Positions 1-13,532 are shown, counted from the first letter of the stretch. The stretch is DNA of 64,000 bases from Azorinus chamasolen (GCA_963576725.1 OY755240.1:36234629-36298628); one strand, 5' to 3'. Notes: generated from the letters alone by a model not told the origin. Numbers and translations are program-made.

Positions 1-190
1 TCACTTCTGCACACTGTTCTCTGTATATTTGATGGTCTATTGTGAGTCTGGACTTTTCCAGTGTCGTTCCATCTTGCACTGTACACTTTTAGCATAGTGG
101 AATTCCTGTTTATACCACGGACATAATGGTCTTAGAGTTACGGTTTAAGTACACAATGGTGAATGTTTATGCAAGTGTTTGTGTATATGC

Positions 191-1770
191 AAAAGGTATC
201 TTGCATCCACTGTAAGCACGTACGATTTTTCTACTCTGTACACAACTCTTCCTCATATTTTAATTAAGGATAAGCTTACTAACTTAATCCAGAAAGTATT
301 TGCCCGGGAAAAAACATCATTCCTGACATGTAATGCTGAAAAAAGCTTTCTTTACTGACGAGCAAATGAAATATTGCACTAATTGGACGAGCTCAGAAGT
401 TTGCGAATCACTAACCTTTCTGTTGGATAACATATTTGTACGTTATGGGAATGCTATATACCGTCAGGTAATTGGTATTCCTATGGGTACGAATTGTGCA
501 CCACTTGTCGCAGATTTGTTTTTGTACTGCTATGAGAGAGATTTCATGTTGCGTTTGAATCCTCAATCACAAGAAGATGTTATAAAAGCCTTCAATGAAA
601 CTTGTCGATATTTGGATGATATTTTTAACTTAGATAACCCTTTCTTTGATACTCTGATTCCTACAATTTATCCTAAAGAACTCAAATTGAATAAAGCTAA
701 CCCGTCCGACAACTATGCAGCGTTTCTTGATCTAGACCTTAAAATTGATAATGGAATGATTTCTTCTAAAATATATGACAAAAGAGATGATTTTGATTTT
801 AATATTGTAAATTTTCCTCATCTTGACGGGGATGTTCCCCGTGCTCAATCTTACGGGGTTTATATATCTCAACTTATTCGTTTTGCTAGAGCTTGTTCAT
901 CTATTGACGATTTTAACTGTCGAAATCTCATTTTAACTGAAAAACTGCTTAAGCAAGGATATAGATACCATAAACTAAGAAAAACTTTCTCTAAATTTTA
1001 CTATCGAAATCTCTCGCTTATTGGCAAGTACCGATGTAATCACGGTATTTCACATCCTGAATTTTATGGTGATGTGATTTACAAACTTCGTAAAATTATT
1101 GGACATACCCATTTTCTCACTTTATTCATCAAATATGTTAAAAAATTCATTAAAAAGGGATATGATCCTGTAATACTACAACATACCGCATGTTTGGTTG
1201 TCAACCCTTTTACAGTTGGGAATCACGCTGGCCTCTTTACATGTACGCCGACAAGAAAGGTTTAGTACTCTATGAAGGCGACCTCTGAAATCCAGAAACG
1301 GAAGGAGAACGTCGGATATCTGTACTATTTCGTTTTTGTCGTACCCTTTATTACTTTTCTACAGTTACTCTGTTTGCAGCTCAATCATTGAGTACACTAG
1401 CGATAGGTGGATACAGTTTGTTCACTTAAATGTTTTCGTTATACATGCACTTTACCACTGTATTTGCCATCGCGGTTGTTGTAAATTAGTCGGAGAGGGG
1501 ATACGTTTATTTACACAGTTTGTCTTTTAGGGTGGGGATGAAATAAGTGTGAGGTTGGGCGCCCATAAACCGGTTTAACCCCCAGTGACTTTTGTCACTG
1601 ACCGTTCCAAGGCGGTACTTCCATCTTCCCCCTATTGTATGTTTGTTTTGTCGTTGTGCGTCTCTTGGTGTTTTTATAGTTATGTACATTTGCTGTTTCC
1701 TTGTGTTGCTGTTCGGGCGAATGTTTGTTCTATATGTGGTGTTTCCTGCATGACTCATTTTTGTACTTTT
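191..1770 (+). mobile_element. Naiad-type PLE, family A, 5'-truncated copy (RT C-terminal half plus 3' tail)
   Basis: The copy begins inside RT motif A (sequence encoding FSTLYTTLPH) and runs to the family 3' end TTTTTGTACTTTT. The open part, 333-1265, encodes the RT palm and thumb: motif B (IGIPMGTNCAPLVAD), motif C (RYLDDI) and the C-terminal block ending TPTRKV before TAG. Relative to the intact copy at 32.8 kb it has one extra A in an A-run near 340 (frameshift) and an 18-bp in-frame deletion near 1037 that removes six residues (LKVLLR). A SECIS-like hairpin starts at the stop codon. The 5' truncation fits incomplete target-primed reverse transcription. Not functional. Confidence 0.9.
1263..1327 (+). 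promoter_or_regulatory. SECIS-like hairpin of the truncated Naiad
   Basis: Same fold as at 35944-36008: TAGTAC pairs with GTACTA at the base, then ATGA opposite GGAT, then a helix and an unpaired A-run 12 nt after the UGA. Two substitutions relative to the intact copy weaken the apical helix (CTCTG instead of CTCTT; the GAAA-capped stem has an A-C mismatch). Confidence 0.65.
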
Positions 1771-2436
1771 AACCAGCTCACCAACATCTGTCATTTGCAT
1801 ACATGCTTTGATGGATTCTGAATTGAAGGGATCTGTTTTGAACGATTCGAAATGAAATATTTGTTCTTACTGTAGGATGTTTTGCCGCCCATGCTTCAAA
1901 AGTTGCAGAACAAATGATCACGCGAAATTGTACTACTACTGTGAGACAGTCCTGTGTCTGTGACTTCAGTATTTGACACACAGCCATCACCGTCTCTTGT
2001 AATAGCAACCTAGGGTATGTCGGCCTATATGGGTGGCTTCATTCATATGTCACAATCCAAATTATTCGAGTGTACAAACAAAGTAAGCTGCGTTTGTGTC
2101 ATTTGGATCGACAAGATTGATGTTTAAGTACCCTACAATGTTGACTAGTTTGTCAATGGTTGCAGATTTAGATAACACAATGGGTCATTCATTCTCAAGA
2201 TAGTCTCCAGATCTAAGAACATTTTCCCGCGATAGTGACGGTCTGTAGTAATATGAAATATTTTAAAGTGCAGTCCATGTACTCAAATATGAGACATCAT
2301 TTTCTCTTGTTGATGTATGGAGGCGAAGTCCTATTGAAGCCATATGTATGACTGCCACACCGCCGCTTCGATTGCCATTGCAGTGACGGATATGTTTGAT
2401 TTTGCAACTAGTCCGCTTAAGAAGGATTTGTCTACC
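1771..2436. other. No recognised feature
   Basis: AT-rich DNA with only short open frames. I see no family motif, tandem repeat or splice-flanked exon here. Confidence 0.5.
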
Positions 2437-2493
2437 AAAAGTACATGTATGAGCCATGCAGGAAACACCACATACAAAACATACAGCCGCCAT
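2437..2493 (-). mobile_element. Naiad 3'-tail fragment (about 55 bp)
   Basis: Read on the minus strand, this matches the last ~55 bp of the Naiad 3' tail (GGTGTTTCCTGCATG-like core and the terminal GTACTTTT). An extreme 5' truncation, or a remnant. Confidence 0.6.
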
Positions 2494-3876
2494 GTTTCTT
2501 TAACGACCACCACACCAAAGAGCCTTGTTTTTGACTGATCTAGGGCTGATGTTGCATACCTTTACACTTCTGACTGGCATGGGAGTTTCTTGTTTTACAT
2601 ATACAAGATTTTAAGAGTTTGCGTTTCCTTCGCCAACAGCACTGCTGCGAATTTACTAGTGCTCTGAGTTTTTGTAGTAATGGAGATTACCTGGGGAACA
2701 CTTTCAGGTGATTGACATTCACGATTTAAGATGAAACTTTGCTTTCGGTTTGGAATTGACTGAGAGGTTCCTCTCAATTTGTTTGAATGAACACCTTCAT
2801 GTACACCTCAATTACGTTTTGAATTTGAGTTCATCTAGATCCTTTAAATTAAGATAGGCCAAATTGCCCGAAGTCTAACAGCCCTTTTTCAATCTAGCTG
2901 CTGATGGACATTGGGGTTTTAAAATGGGCAATACTTGCCCTATAATAGAAAGAGCAAATGAAGTATGTTCCTCTCAAAATTATGCGAAACTTCGGAGCTC
3001 AGTCAGTGCAAACTGCACACATGTTCACACTCCTTCGTCTTCAAATTGTTTACGTTATAAATAATATGCATTTAAACTCATTACACAGGCTAGAGCCGCG
3101 GTGTTACATTTCATCATGTGCACACAGGCTATTAAGAGAACTATAATATTAAAGTAAGTATTGCTAAGGACGTAATAATACCATAGTAATTAACCACAGT
3201 CTCGTTTGAATAGTCGGATTCTTGTCCCTTAACAGGAAAACACACGTTAAAGCACATGAAAATATCGCCGAACAATCTGAATTTAGTGCTAATATGATAT
3301 CAGTGAATCATTGTAATTTATATAAAAAATCTGTTCTATCGTCTGAATTTATTATTAAGTGCAACAACAAAAGCAGAAACTAGAACTGAAAATTGCAAGC
3401 AACCCTCTCCATATTCCTCACGTTTCAACTTTGTTTAAGCGGAAAATATGTATCGACTGTCCCTTATGTTATTGTTTATTCCCGTATAATATCAGCCTTG
3501 AGTGCGACTCCGCCGTGTCATACGTGGCTTATTATTCGCTATTTTGTGTAATTTATTTTAGCACAGATGTCACGTGACGATCACGATACAGGTTCAGTTC
3601 TTTGCATTTAGTGGACGATAAATCTCACTAGGGGTTCTTCGAAATGAAACATTTTTGAGAATTTATTGTTTAAAACCATCTGAAGACAAATATTCGACCA
3701 AGTGTTTTCACAAAGAAAATGATGATAAAATAAAATGTTACTTTAAAACTTAAGATATTTTGTTTCCTAGTAAAAGATTCGAGTCAAAAATAATAATCAT
3801 CATACAGCACCATACAGAAAGTGGCATAACGTCGTCATTAGGCACAACGTAAATATTTCGGACATAATATGGATTA
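2494..3876. other. No recognised feature
   Basis: AT-rich, no protein-family motif seen. Frames of 60-72 codons at 2958 and 3359 are at the length expected by chance. Confidence 0.5.
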
Positions 3877-4175
3877 CAAGTATAAGTCATGCAGGAAACA
3901 CAACATACAAAACACACATCCGCCCGAAAAACACCACAACAAGAAAACACAGCAATTGTACGTATCCATTAAAACACAAAGAGACGCACAAAGACAAAAC
4001 AAACGAACAATAGGGGGAAGATGGAAGTACCGCATTGGAAATATCAGCGACAATATTTACTGGCGGTTTAACCGGTTTAAGGATGCCCAACCACACACTT
4101 ATTCCACCTTAAAATACAAATATTGTAAAGAAACAAACCTCTCCGACTAATTTACAACAACCGCGAAGATTTTAA
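3877..4175 (-). mobile_element. Diverged Naiad 3'-tail fragment
   Basis: On the minus strand this aligns along the whole non-coding Naiad tail: CTAATC/CGGAGAG box, the AACCGGTTTAA box, the GGCGGTACTTCCATC box and the terminal TACTT. It is more diverged than other tails and so probably older. No coding part is attached. Confidence 0.75.
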
Positions 4176-6129
4176 TTGAAAAAAAGTTCGAAAATTCGAA
4201 ATAGAGTGTGATTATAATTTCTGTTATAAAGAGACGCCTTATCAGGTATATGCATTGTTTCCAACTCCGATTATACATGTTTTCGTCGTTACAATGCAAC
4301 ATCACGGCGACAATGTAGCAATGTAACTGAGGGCAAAAGACGTTATGCCCTCAGCGTTATTTCACAAACAGCAACTCAAGCAACAATCCTTTCCTAAGTA
4401 GCGTAAATTATAATGTATTTTTTAAAAGAATGATTTATGCAGATTCCATTTGCAACATAGTTCGTGCAATAACGATCCAAAACGTCTCATTTGTTAACAA
4501 AAATAAAACATTCTAATACTGTCGCTGATATAATAAGCTATATTTGGACAGAATGGATATATTATTGCGTGTCTGAGTACTTAGTAAAACATGTTCCATA
4601 ATTCAGAAAACAAGTAAGTGTTATATGCAAATACATTTTACATGAAACGTAATGATAATTTTGGAAACAGCTGGTCTATTAACCCCAATACAGAACAATC
4701 CCATGGGTCGGGTGAACGGAATTATACCAGCTGTTACCACACAGATAACCAACAATGTCCATTTTACTGACCTGTCTTCAGGGAAATGTAGTTTTTTCAC
4801 AGAAATATATTAAACCACGAGACACATGATTTGTTCCGTTTAGGACAAAAGATAGGGATTATAGGGTTTACGTATCCCCTTTGGATCACGTATAGGACAA
4901 TACGACGATGAGAGGCATGTCGGCGTGACTTCTAGGTGGCGAATGGCCTCTGTAAATAAAGCTTAAATGTACGCTGTTACTATAAGATGAACATTTAAAA
5001 CTAAACAAAAACTAAACGTTAATAGTATTTCATTTAAGGATACCTTACATCATATTGCAAAACAACTCAGACACCCTCAGACATTTCGGATGCAGCATTC
5101 AGAATATACGCTGTTTACAGGGGCATCGTACAAACATCGGAATTTATTTGGGAATGTATAACACTGACCATAATCTCTACGTGTAATTTCTAACGTCTGT
5201 GATCGTTCCCGTCACGCGACGCGGTTCTCTATACAAAATAGTTACCAGACAAAAATGGACTACGAGCATTTGCGGTGGCACCTTGCAGCCTTGGTTTTTA
5301 AGCAATTAGTTTCCTTCCCATTTAGATGTGTCCCGTTCTATCAAACCATATGACATAATTAACAAAGTATTATGGTCATAAATGCAATACTAAACTATAC
5401 AATTGTCTACCCAACCCACTCTCAGGAATACATTTAGAAACTGGGATCGATTTGAATTTTTCATACATTATACATTTAGGCAAAGACCTAACAACGTTGG
5501 TCAGTACCATGTCAGGGAAATGATTTTAATTGTAATTTTTGACAATATACACTTCTATGGAATTAGAAAATGTCTTGCATAGATGGTAGCTTTTTGTGTT
5601 ATAACATGTTTTATATATACTATATTAAAATAGCATTTCAGGACAAAATATTCATAAAGATTTTAATTTTACAGCCTACATTATAACATCAAGACAGAGT
5701 TATGGGTATATACTGGAATTTTAATGTCAGTACGTTCGTTGATCCATCTATCTGTTCGCCCGTCCATCAGCACCACTGTCTGCTCGTGTGTTCATTCTTC
5801 TCACTGTCCGTCTGTCTATCCATAGATACAATTCCGTCCCTGCTTTATTTCCTGTTTTTTCCATCTTAGCACTGATTCGGGTTTTTATTTTCTTCCTGAA
5901 AAAAAAATCATGCTGATTATCTTATGTTTAAAATGTTAGTCAAGAAAAGTACCTTTTCTAAAGGCTCTGTCCGGATAAAATATCTGAGTATCGGCTTTGG
6001 TCATTATGATATTCCCAATCTTGTGACTGAATGATCGTAGCGTCAAACAACAGTAACTGACGATATGTTGCTGTTGACTGCTAATGTTGAGTTTCTTTTC
6101 GGTGTCCAATATTAACAAAGATATACATT
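4176..6129. other. No recognised gene
   Basis: AT-rich DNA. A short pyrimidine-rich stretch near 5745-5825 (TCTGTC/CCGTC words) resembles a dispersed motif seen again near 17.87 and 19.22 kb. Nothing else identified. Confidence 0.45.
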
Positions 6130-6148
6130 ATTACCCGTGCGTGATAAA

Positions 6149-6187
<39 letters not shown>

Positions 6188-6205
6188 TTTTATCACGCAC
6201 GGGTA

Positions 6206-6207
<2 letters not shown>
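6130..6207. repeat. Palindrome with 22-bp perfect arms around a (TA)n core
   Basis: Arm 6130-6151 (ATTACCCGTGCGTGATAAAA...) is the exact reverse complement of 6186-6207. The spacer is a pure TA repeat of about 34 bp, and more TA repeat follows to ~6232. The whole unit can fold into a long hairpin. It lies just upstream of a decayed Penelope-like element. Confidence 0.9.
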
Positions 6208-6237
<30 letters not shown>

Positions 6238-6294
6238 AAAGATTAGAAAGACGCCTTGTCCAGTTACATATTGTGTAATATTTCCAAGATATTC

Positions 6295-6345
6295 TACAGT
6301 AAAATTCCAACCGGTTTCACCCATTCAGGGATCTTCAGGGATGCG
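6295..6345 (-). ncRNA. Possible hammerhead-ribozyme core (minus strand)
   Basis: On the minus strand the order CTGAAGA, short CCC...GGG helix, GAAAC, then CCGGTTGG is present. CUGANGA and GAAA are the two conserved core boxes of hammerhead ribozymes, which canonical PLEs carry in their pseudo-LTRs. I cannot see a convincing stem I, and the orientation is opposite to the PLE coding frame that follows, so it may belong to an inverted partial copy. Confidence 0.4.
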
Positions 6346-6429
6346 TTGACGTTGTCCTTGGTGATACGTTGTTAAGCGGAAGATGACGTCATGTGTGTGT
6401 GTGATTAGTGATTTTTGCCCACCGAATGT

Positions 6430-8321
6430 TAGAAACGATGCATTAGAAACATTCATTACCATATAAAGTTTTTCGTCCAACGATCAAAACAACTCATTTT
6501 CTAAACCCGACATTAATAGCGAACAAAGAAACGCCATCAACTCAAGACGCTGATGAGGGCGGTGCGGTTGTAATAAGGGGTAGATCTTATTACCAATCAA
6601 TCATAGAGAGCATGTTAAAAAATACAGAATATTATGAGCAGCTACGTGAAGCACCAAAGCAGATAGATCGTAAAAAATATGTCAAATTCATAGGAGAACA
6701 CAAAGAGTCAAAGAAAGAAATATATATGGCCTACCACAGGTTCATAAAAGTAACACAATAACCGATGACTGCTCCAATGCCATTTCTGCGTATGCAAAGA
6801 TTGAACACGTAACGGACTTAAAATGCCGCCCGATAGTCGCGGATCAAGCTGTCAAGCACACAGACTTAGCATCTTCGCCCTCTCACAAAGCATGTTAAAA
6901 GTAATATAAGAGACAACATAGACTTTCTGAGTTCACTACCAGCAACAGTAGATGAAAATACCATGCTAGTTACGTTTGACGTCGAATCTTTATAATTATA
7001 CAAACATTTCGTATGGCCTTGGAATAGAACCAATTGCCTACTGGCTGAGTAATAGTGAAGATATTCCATCTAGATAAACCCGTTGTATTAGATGCGGTTG
7101 GATTCGTCCTGGAAAATGATACTTTTGCATTTAATGATAATTAATATCGGCATTTAAAGGGAACAGCCATTACATGGAAACAAAATATGCACCAGTTTAT
7201 GCTACTTTGGTAATTGGTTATTTACAGAATATATTATATGAAAAAATCAAAGATAACGTTGGTGATAACTTCAGCGAGTATTTTAAGATTATTTTATATT
7301 TTTTTGGAATAAATCGAAAGATGCCTTACACAAATACACAATTTAAGTAGTCTATTAATTAGTCTTCATCCAGATTTGAATTTTACCGTGGAAATTAGTA
7401 CGTCGGAATTGACATTTGTAGATATAAATGTGATATTGGAAAGTAATGAAATATACCTTGACATATATTATAAACCAACGAATAGTAAGCAATACCTTTT
7501 ATTTAACGCTTGTCACCACCCCACCCCATCCCCATATATACACGAGAAAATATCCCACTTTGTCTAGCAAGAAGAATCTGTGCGATAGTTTCGAATCTGG
7601 TATATTTGGAAAAAAGATTAGAGGAACTGAAAACATTCCTCTTAGCCCGTAAATACCCTATCCAATTAACTGAAGGTGGTATAAATAAGGCAAGATCAAT
7701 TGAAATAACTATATTGAGAGCAGTTAAAGAGATAACGCAAGAAAAAAGATAGCCTATGTTTCAACACACAATCCTAGAAATGTTGAATTCTTTAACACCA
7801 TTCAAGAAAACCTAAAAATCCGTACTCAAGACGCATGCATGAAGGAAATCATGTCCAGCTATAAACTAATCAAACGTAAGAAACAACCGAATAACTTACA
7901 AACATTACTAACAAGAGCACGCGTCACTCAAAATCATCATATCATAGGAGTTGAAAGTCATAAAAGGAGTTACTGTGGCTTAAGTCCTTAATTATTAGAA
8001 GGTAAAAAGTACACATTTAAATCAGGGCAACACTTCAAATTCGATGGTTCCTGCAACATACAAAACGTTATGTATGCAATGAAATGCAACGAATATTTAC
8101 ATTACTATATCGGCAAAACCGGGCATTTGAGGAACAGGGTGACCCTCCATAGAGAACATATCAGGCACCCAAAATTGACAATATTGGCGGTAAGCCACTA
8201 CATTGCTGAGTGTGCAGGGAACACAGATGTAAAAATCCAGATCATCAAAATTTACAAAATGAACAATTCGGACAGCGGGACAAGAAAAAGGAAACTTATT
8301 GAATATTTAAACCGGCTTTAA
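6430..8321 (+). pseudogene. Canonical Penelope-like element (RT followed by C-terminal GIY-YIG), decayed
   Basis: Pieced together across frames, this shows PLE RT motifs in order: finger sequence (IIESMLKNTEYYEQL), motif A (LVTFDVESLY near 6960), then an RT tail with LTFVDINVIL, YYKPTNSKQYL and ENIPLCLARRIC (7376-7750). At the C-terminus comes a GIY-YIG nuclease: YYIGKTG with a downstream R and H (8070-8321), ending in TAA. This is the usual order for PLEs, the reverse of the Naiads in the window. Many stops and frameshifts (for example at ~6760 and 7070) make it a pseudogene. The motif B/C region is badly eroded. Clade not assigned. Confidence 0.8.
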
Positions 8322-8374
8322 ATGCCAAATAGACTGACTTTTAGGTAATACATTCTCTTATTACTGTGCAACGG

Positions 8375-8735
8375 AAAAGTAGTAAAGTCAAGCAGTCAAA
8401 GCCACATACAAGACGCAACCACCACCAAAACACCGATAGACAGCATAACACACAAACACACACATACACACACAACCGCACACCCAAACACACACTCGCA
8501 CACGAAATGAATGCAGAAAACGCCAAAAGACATACAAGAACCAGAGACAAAACCTCCACACATGAACAAAATCACAAGTACAAAGACGCAAGGCAAACAA
8601 AAGGAAGGGTGACAAAGAGAGTACCGCCTTGGCACGGTCAGTAGCAAAAAAAATACCACTGGGAGTTTAAACCGGTTTACGGACGTCCTAACCTCACACT
8701 TCTCTCAAAGTCACCCTAGCTTTACAAATAGTGTA
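8375..8735 (-). mobile_element. Naiad family-B 3' tail (solo)
   Basis: On the minus strand it matches the tail of the family-B copy at 22380-22743: the AAACCGGTTTAAA box, the ACCGTGCCAAGGCGGTAC box, and a GT-rich stretch ending in the TACTACTTTT terminus. No coding sequence precedes it. The CA/GT-rich open frames here come from this tail and are not a gene. Confidence 0.75.
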
Positions 8736-9711
8736 ATATGTGTCCCATAGAAAATGAACTAAAAGATCAACGACGACGCCGGGAAAAACAAGTCATTGCC
8801 AATTTTCAACCGGGACGTGGGTTGTCTTCCTTTACAGATAAAATCAAAGGTATACCAAATGATAAGTAGGTCCTTTCCGTTGGATTATGCAATTATTTCT
8901 GTTGTAATTCACTGAGATGTCGCGGTTAATTGATTGAAATTCAGACATGTCGTTTTCTAACTCTAAACATTAAATAATTCAATAGTGTTATTGTCCAAAC
9001 AAATGTTATAGTCATTTGATAATACTTGTATAGAGTGTTTAAAGCCAGTTGTGCTATTGCTGTGCAAAGATATTAACGCTAAAATCGCAGGAAACCAACT
9101 AGTAGGACCTAGACCGTTTGAGAGAGTATTCAAAGGAGATTACACAGCCAGATCCCTCATTGCATCTTTCTTCACACCTTTTCTCCCTATCGATGATACC
9201 TGCTGGTCGAGAAGTTTCATAATCTCTCTGATTGTTAGTCTAATTTCTTATCAAAACAAAAACTAGGGATATCATGGCAACTGTTGGTCTATCATTACAA
9301 CTGGATTTTGCAAGATGATCACCACACAGTTGATTGGATTATATATCTATTGACGTTTAACACCTGTCAATAAGATAATATTTGATCCAAATCCAAAATA
9401 ACCTATTAATTTTTAAACTGTAGCCTAATTTAGCGGTATCACTTCCCTGGTCGAGGTAATATTACGGTCACCTCTGTAACCGTGTAAACTGTCAATATAG
9501 TGAAAAACTAAAAACACTAGGTTTCCGCTCTATATTTATTGCATTTATTCCATAAAGATTATGTATATGTATGTATATGTCTCTGGTAGGCTTAATGTAC
9601 ACTCGCAGTTCTCAGTATATAATGGTGCTATGATGATTGCATCATTGTTCATTTCCACTGATTAATGCGTAACAATATATCTTATTAATAGTTTAAAATT
9701 AACAGCTTCCT
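8736..9711. other. No recognised feature
   Basis: AT-rich; no coding or repeat family identified. Confidence 0.45.
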
Positions 9712-9896
9712 ATCAAAACAACAAACGGATGAACACGGCTATAATAGATCAAAACAACAAACGGATGAACACGACTGTAATAGATCACAACAACAAACGG
9801 ATGAACACGACTGTAATAGATCAAAACAACAAACGGATGAACACGACTGTAATAGATCACAACAACAAACGTATGAACACGACTGTAATAGATCAC
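9712..9896. repeat. 36-bp minisatellite, about 5 copies
   Basis: Unit ~36 bp with the core AACAAACGGATGAACACG followed by ACTGTAATAGATC, repeated about five times with few changes. Because 36 is a multiple of three, both strands stay open in one frame (12-residue repeats), but there is no sign of a gene. Confidence 0.92.
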
Positions 9897-9904
9897 TTAA
9901 TTCA

Positions 9905-12900
9905 CAGTTTCTACTAGAAACTTTATTCAGATCAATTAAAATTTCATGTCAGACGCATATTCTATTGTCTACCCAAGTTTAAAAGGAAATCTTCAAACAA
10001 TTAGAACTATAATAAACTCTTTTGTGTGTTTAATGTGTGTGTTAGTTTCAACCTTTACGATCACAAAGAGAGCACAAGAATGACGAATCTCTCATCAGAA
10101 CTCAAACTGGTGTACAGTACGTTAGATAAACTCATCCATTACACATGTCACACTATTTCCAGATAAGATTTCTACTGTGTAGGTATTGTTGAAATCATAA
10201 GGGGGATTATAACACGTGTCACACGGCTCACCTACACTGTGTTCTTCAACTGATGTTGATTGTTGGTGTCACTGTCAACAGATATGCCTGTGGCATTTAT
10301 TGCAGGTTTAGTCCGGATGTTTCTGGCTGGGGTGATGATTCTGAAATGAGACTGGTCTTGTGTTTCTTTGTTGATACGTTTCCTTGCCTTTTTGGAAATA
10401 TTTGATGGACATTCCTTCAGGGCAGATTTTGTCAGACTATGTTAGTTGGTTGGAGACATCATATTGCCTTGTAAACTTGGTTAATATTTCCTTATGGTTT
10501 CGGTAACATTAACCTTTGTAATAGTGTTTGTTTCATGAAGGTCAAAGCACAAACAGCACAGTGCTGTCTAAAATTCCATGCAGCTTTATGGACTGATGCT
10601 CATTTAGAATTCACCTCTGCATAGGCTAGTGAAAGAAAAGCTGCGTCGTGATAGTTTCTTTTGTCATGCTCTCTTTATTTTACCTATTGTATGAAGCTGA
10701 AAAAATGCAAAAGTTAGTGTTTTATTTTAAATTTAGCCTGCAAAAACTACAGTTGAATTATAACAGTTCATTTACCCGTAAAAAGACATTATTCACTGTT
10801 GAACTGATTTGACAGATGCTGGTAGTGTAAATAGGTCGCACACCGTTTCAGATATTATAGGTTTGTAGGAGTTGCGTCCTCTATGGTAAAAGGGCAGCGC
10901 AAATTTTACCATTCCCATTCTCAGTATAATAGGTAAATCATTATCTGGCTTTTTTAATTACTAAATTTGAATTGTCAACATACGATTGAAATAACTAGAT
11001 CAAATTTACGGATAGAATTTGGAATAATAACTGCAAATTGAGGATTTTATATCAGAACTATTATGTAAATATCTGAAGGAAAACTTAAATGTCACGATTA
11101 AAGACAAATTATCATTCAAAATAGTGTTAACAACATTACAATAAAAATGTGCCAATTACCATAGCATACTATTGTCTTACTCTTTATTACATAAACGTAA
11201 ATGTAAAAACGAAACTGCAAATAAAACATATATGCATGTTTATAAACGATAAATACAATGAATGAAATATGCAAATGGAATAATCAATAAGCATAATGAA
11301 TTAACTGGCGGATATCCCCTTCCATACCTGTAGGAGCTATCTGATCAGGGTATGTCCTGTCTGTTTATGAAAGTATAATATATCTGGGTCAACATGGTCA
11401 TGCTGTCATTATTTCACATGCACATTCAAAGGGAAAGGGATAAGCTCCACCACTCTTTGATACGGTATTTTCTCAATCATTATCTTGAATGAAAGTTTCA
11501 CAAAGATTATCAATGGATGATAGAAGAAAACTATGAGCTATCAGATAATGAACACAAAAAGTGCAGACCCTACTTAGACAGCTTCTACAGTTTATAAAAG
11601 GTATCAAGGTAAATTCAGAGTATTACTGTTCTTATCTACAGCTATTTTGTTTTACTGAATATTTTGGTTCTCAATTAATTGCATCATATATGATAAATGG
11701 GTATCTTATATCACTGTTACACAAAGCTGCAACGACATTTACAGTTTTATTTGCAGGAAGGACTTTATGCTGTTCTTTGTGTTTAAAAGTGTGCATGATG
11801 TCATCCTCATGAACATCCTTGTACATGAATCCTCTCAGCAGTTTTTTCTTTTGAGTCAATTGTTTCCTGATCGGAAAAATGAGACCGGCCTTTTATGAAA
11901 GCTTGAATGTTCAGTTTCCCACGTCGGCTACGATTACACATATCTTCACCAATGGTAAAATCCTTAATCTCTAGGTACCAACTAATTTAAATACCCACAC
12001 TGTTTAGTTATGAAGTTAATGCTGGCCCTTCTTCTGTACGATGGTGATGGTGAGATATACATTTTGAAACCACTATGTGCAATGACTATAGCAACATTGC
12101 GTTATTGTTGCTCTTTGAATGAAACTATCTGTGCAATCTTTGATGCAGGTGGACTTCTTATAATAACTAGCGAAATTACTTTGGCATCGTCCTCCTAATT
12201 ATATACCAATTTAAATTACACTATATGACAATTGTTAAGATATAATGTCAATCCATGACATATATGTTGCTGATCAGGTTTTGCGAAACACAAAAGTGCC
12301 GTGCAATCATGCTTGGACCTGTAAATGAATACCTGCAATCATGGGGAGAAAAGGGCCTAAAAGGGGCAATCAACCAGGGAACAGTGGTATCTACATGATA
12401 TATATTACAATTAAAACCATATTTAGCTTGAACAATATTTCGTTTTACTTCTGCAATTAAAGTTTTCCTGTCCAATTTCAGCAAACACACATACACACAA
12501 AATTAAAACAAATAAAACAATTTGGATACTGATCAGGGGCTGTTATATAATAAATAGTCCCATGTAAGAATGAGTGCATGTTAATCATCTGTTCTGTTTT
12601 TAATAAGATAACGCCATATCTGGTTTCATACTGATTTTTATTTAGTCACTGAAATTTGCAAGAGAAGTGCAATGTCTTGAAGGCTAAATTTATGGTCATC
12701 ACACTTAGCAGGTGTCTTATAGACTGATTTTCTACATTTTGAATGGGTTAAATATTTTAAATTTAATTTGGTATCTGAGGTAATTTCTGATAGAAATTAG
12801 AAATGTTTTCTGAACGAAGCAAACTCACGGTGTACGGCCACACAGTGTGAATTCTAACCCGTCATAAAACTTTTTACAATCTGATCTAGATCAAACATGC

Positions 12901-13190
12901 TTGAACGTGTTAAAGTCGTTATTTTTCATATCTTAGTGTTTTATTTAGTGTTTTATTGGTATAATTTCGATGTTTATGTCTATTGCAATTTGCATGTACT
13001 ATATGTGGGCGAATTTCACCTTTATAATTTCCATACAAACTGATCAATTTTATTACTTGAAATAATTAAAGTAAGTATGAACTCTCAAATGAACAAAACT
13101 AAAGAAATATTACAATCAAAACTATATCAAACAAACAAGGACAGACGCAATGTGTAATGTCCGGTCCTGAAAGTGTCTCCCTTCTCCGTT
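9905..13190. other. No recognised gene
   Basis: About 3.3 kb of AT-rich DNA. Frames of 62-83 codons (11561, 12010, 12248) show no family motif and no flanking splice signals that I could tie to them. Confidence 0.45.
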
Positions 13191-13271
13191 TGTGCAAAAC
13201 GGTTGAGAGAACTGTATTTATGCTCAGATTGTAAGTTTTCATTTCACCTACATGATGTTGTTGATCAATCT

Positions 13272-13532
13272 TTGCATCGTTTTGCATTTCTACTTTAGCT
13301 TTCAAAGGATCACCCATTCTCAGTGTTGTTATATTTTCTGGTCCTTTGGGATTATAAGTTTTCATGTTATTATTATTGAAAATTGAATACTGCTTAAGCC
13401 GGTGCTAGGGGGCGTGAGTAGTGTTGCACTTTTAATTACTACTCATGAACAGACTCAATAAAACCGAGTCTGCAATTTTCTCGTTTTGCATTTCTACTTT
13501 TGCTTTCAAAGAATAACCCATTTTCAGAATAT
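13272..13532 (+). repeat. R270 repeat, partial tandem units
   Basis: Two joined partial units of the R270 family: an end piece (to ~13320) fused to the middle-to-end part of a second unit (TGTTGTTATATTTTCTGG ... CATTTTCAGAATAT). The join falls in the shared word ATTCTCAG, suggesting recombination between units. Confidence 0.75.

Noticed and set aside
6545..6560. CTGATGAG on the plus strand as a hammerhead core
   Set aside because: No GAAA box follows at a workable distance; the minus-strand CTGAAGA/GAAAC near 6320 is the better candidate.
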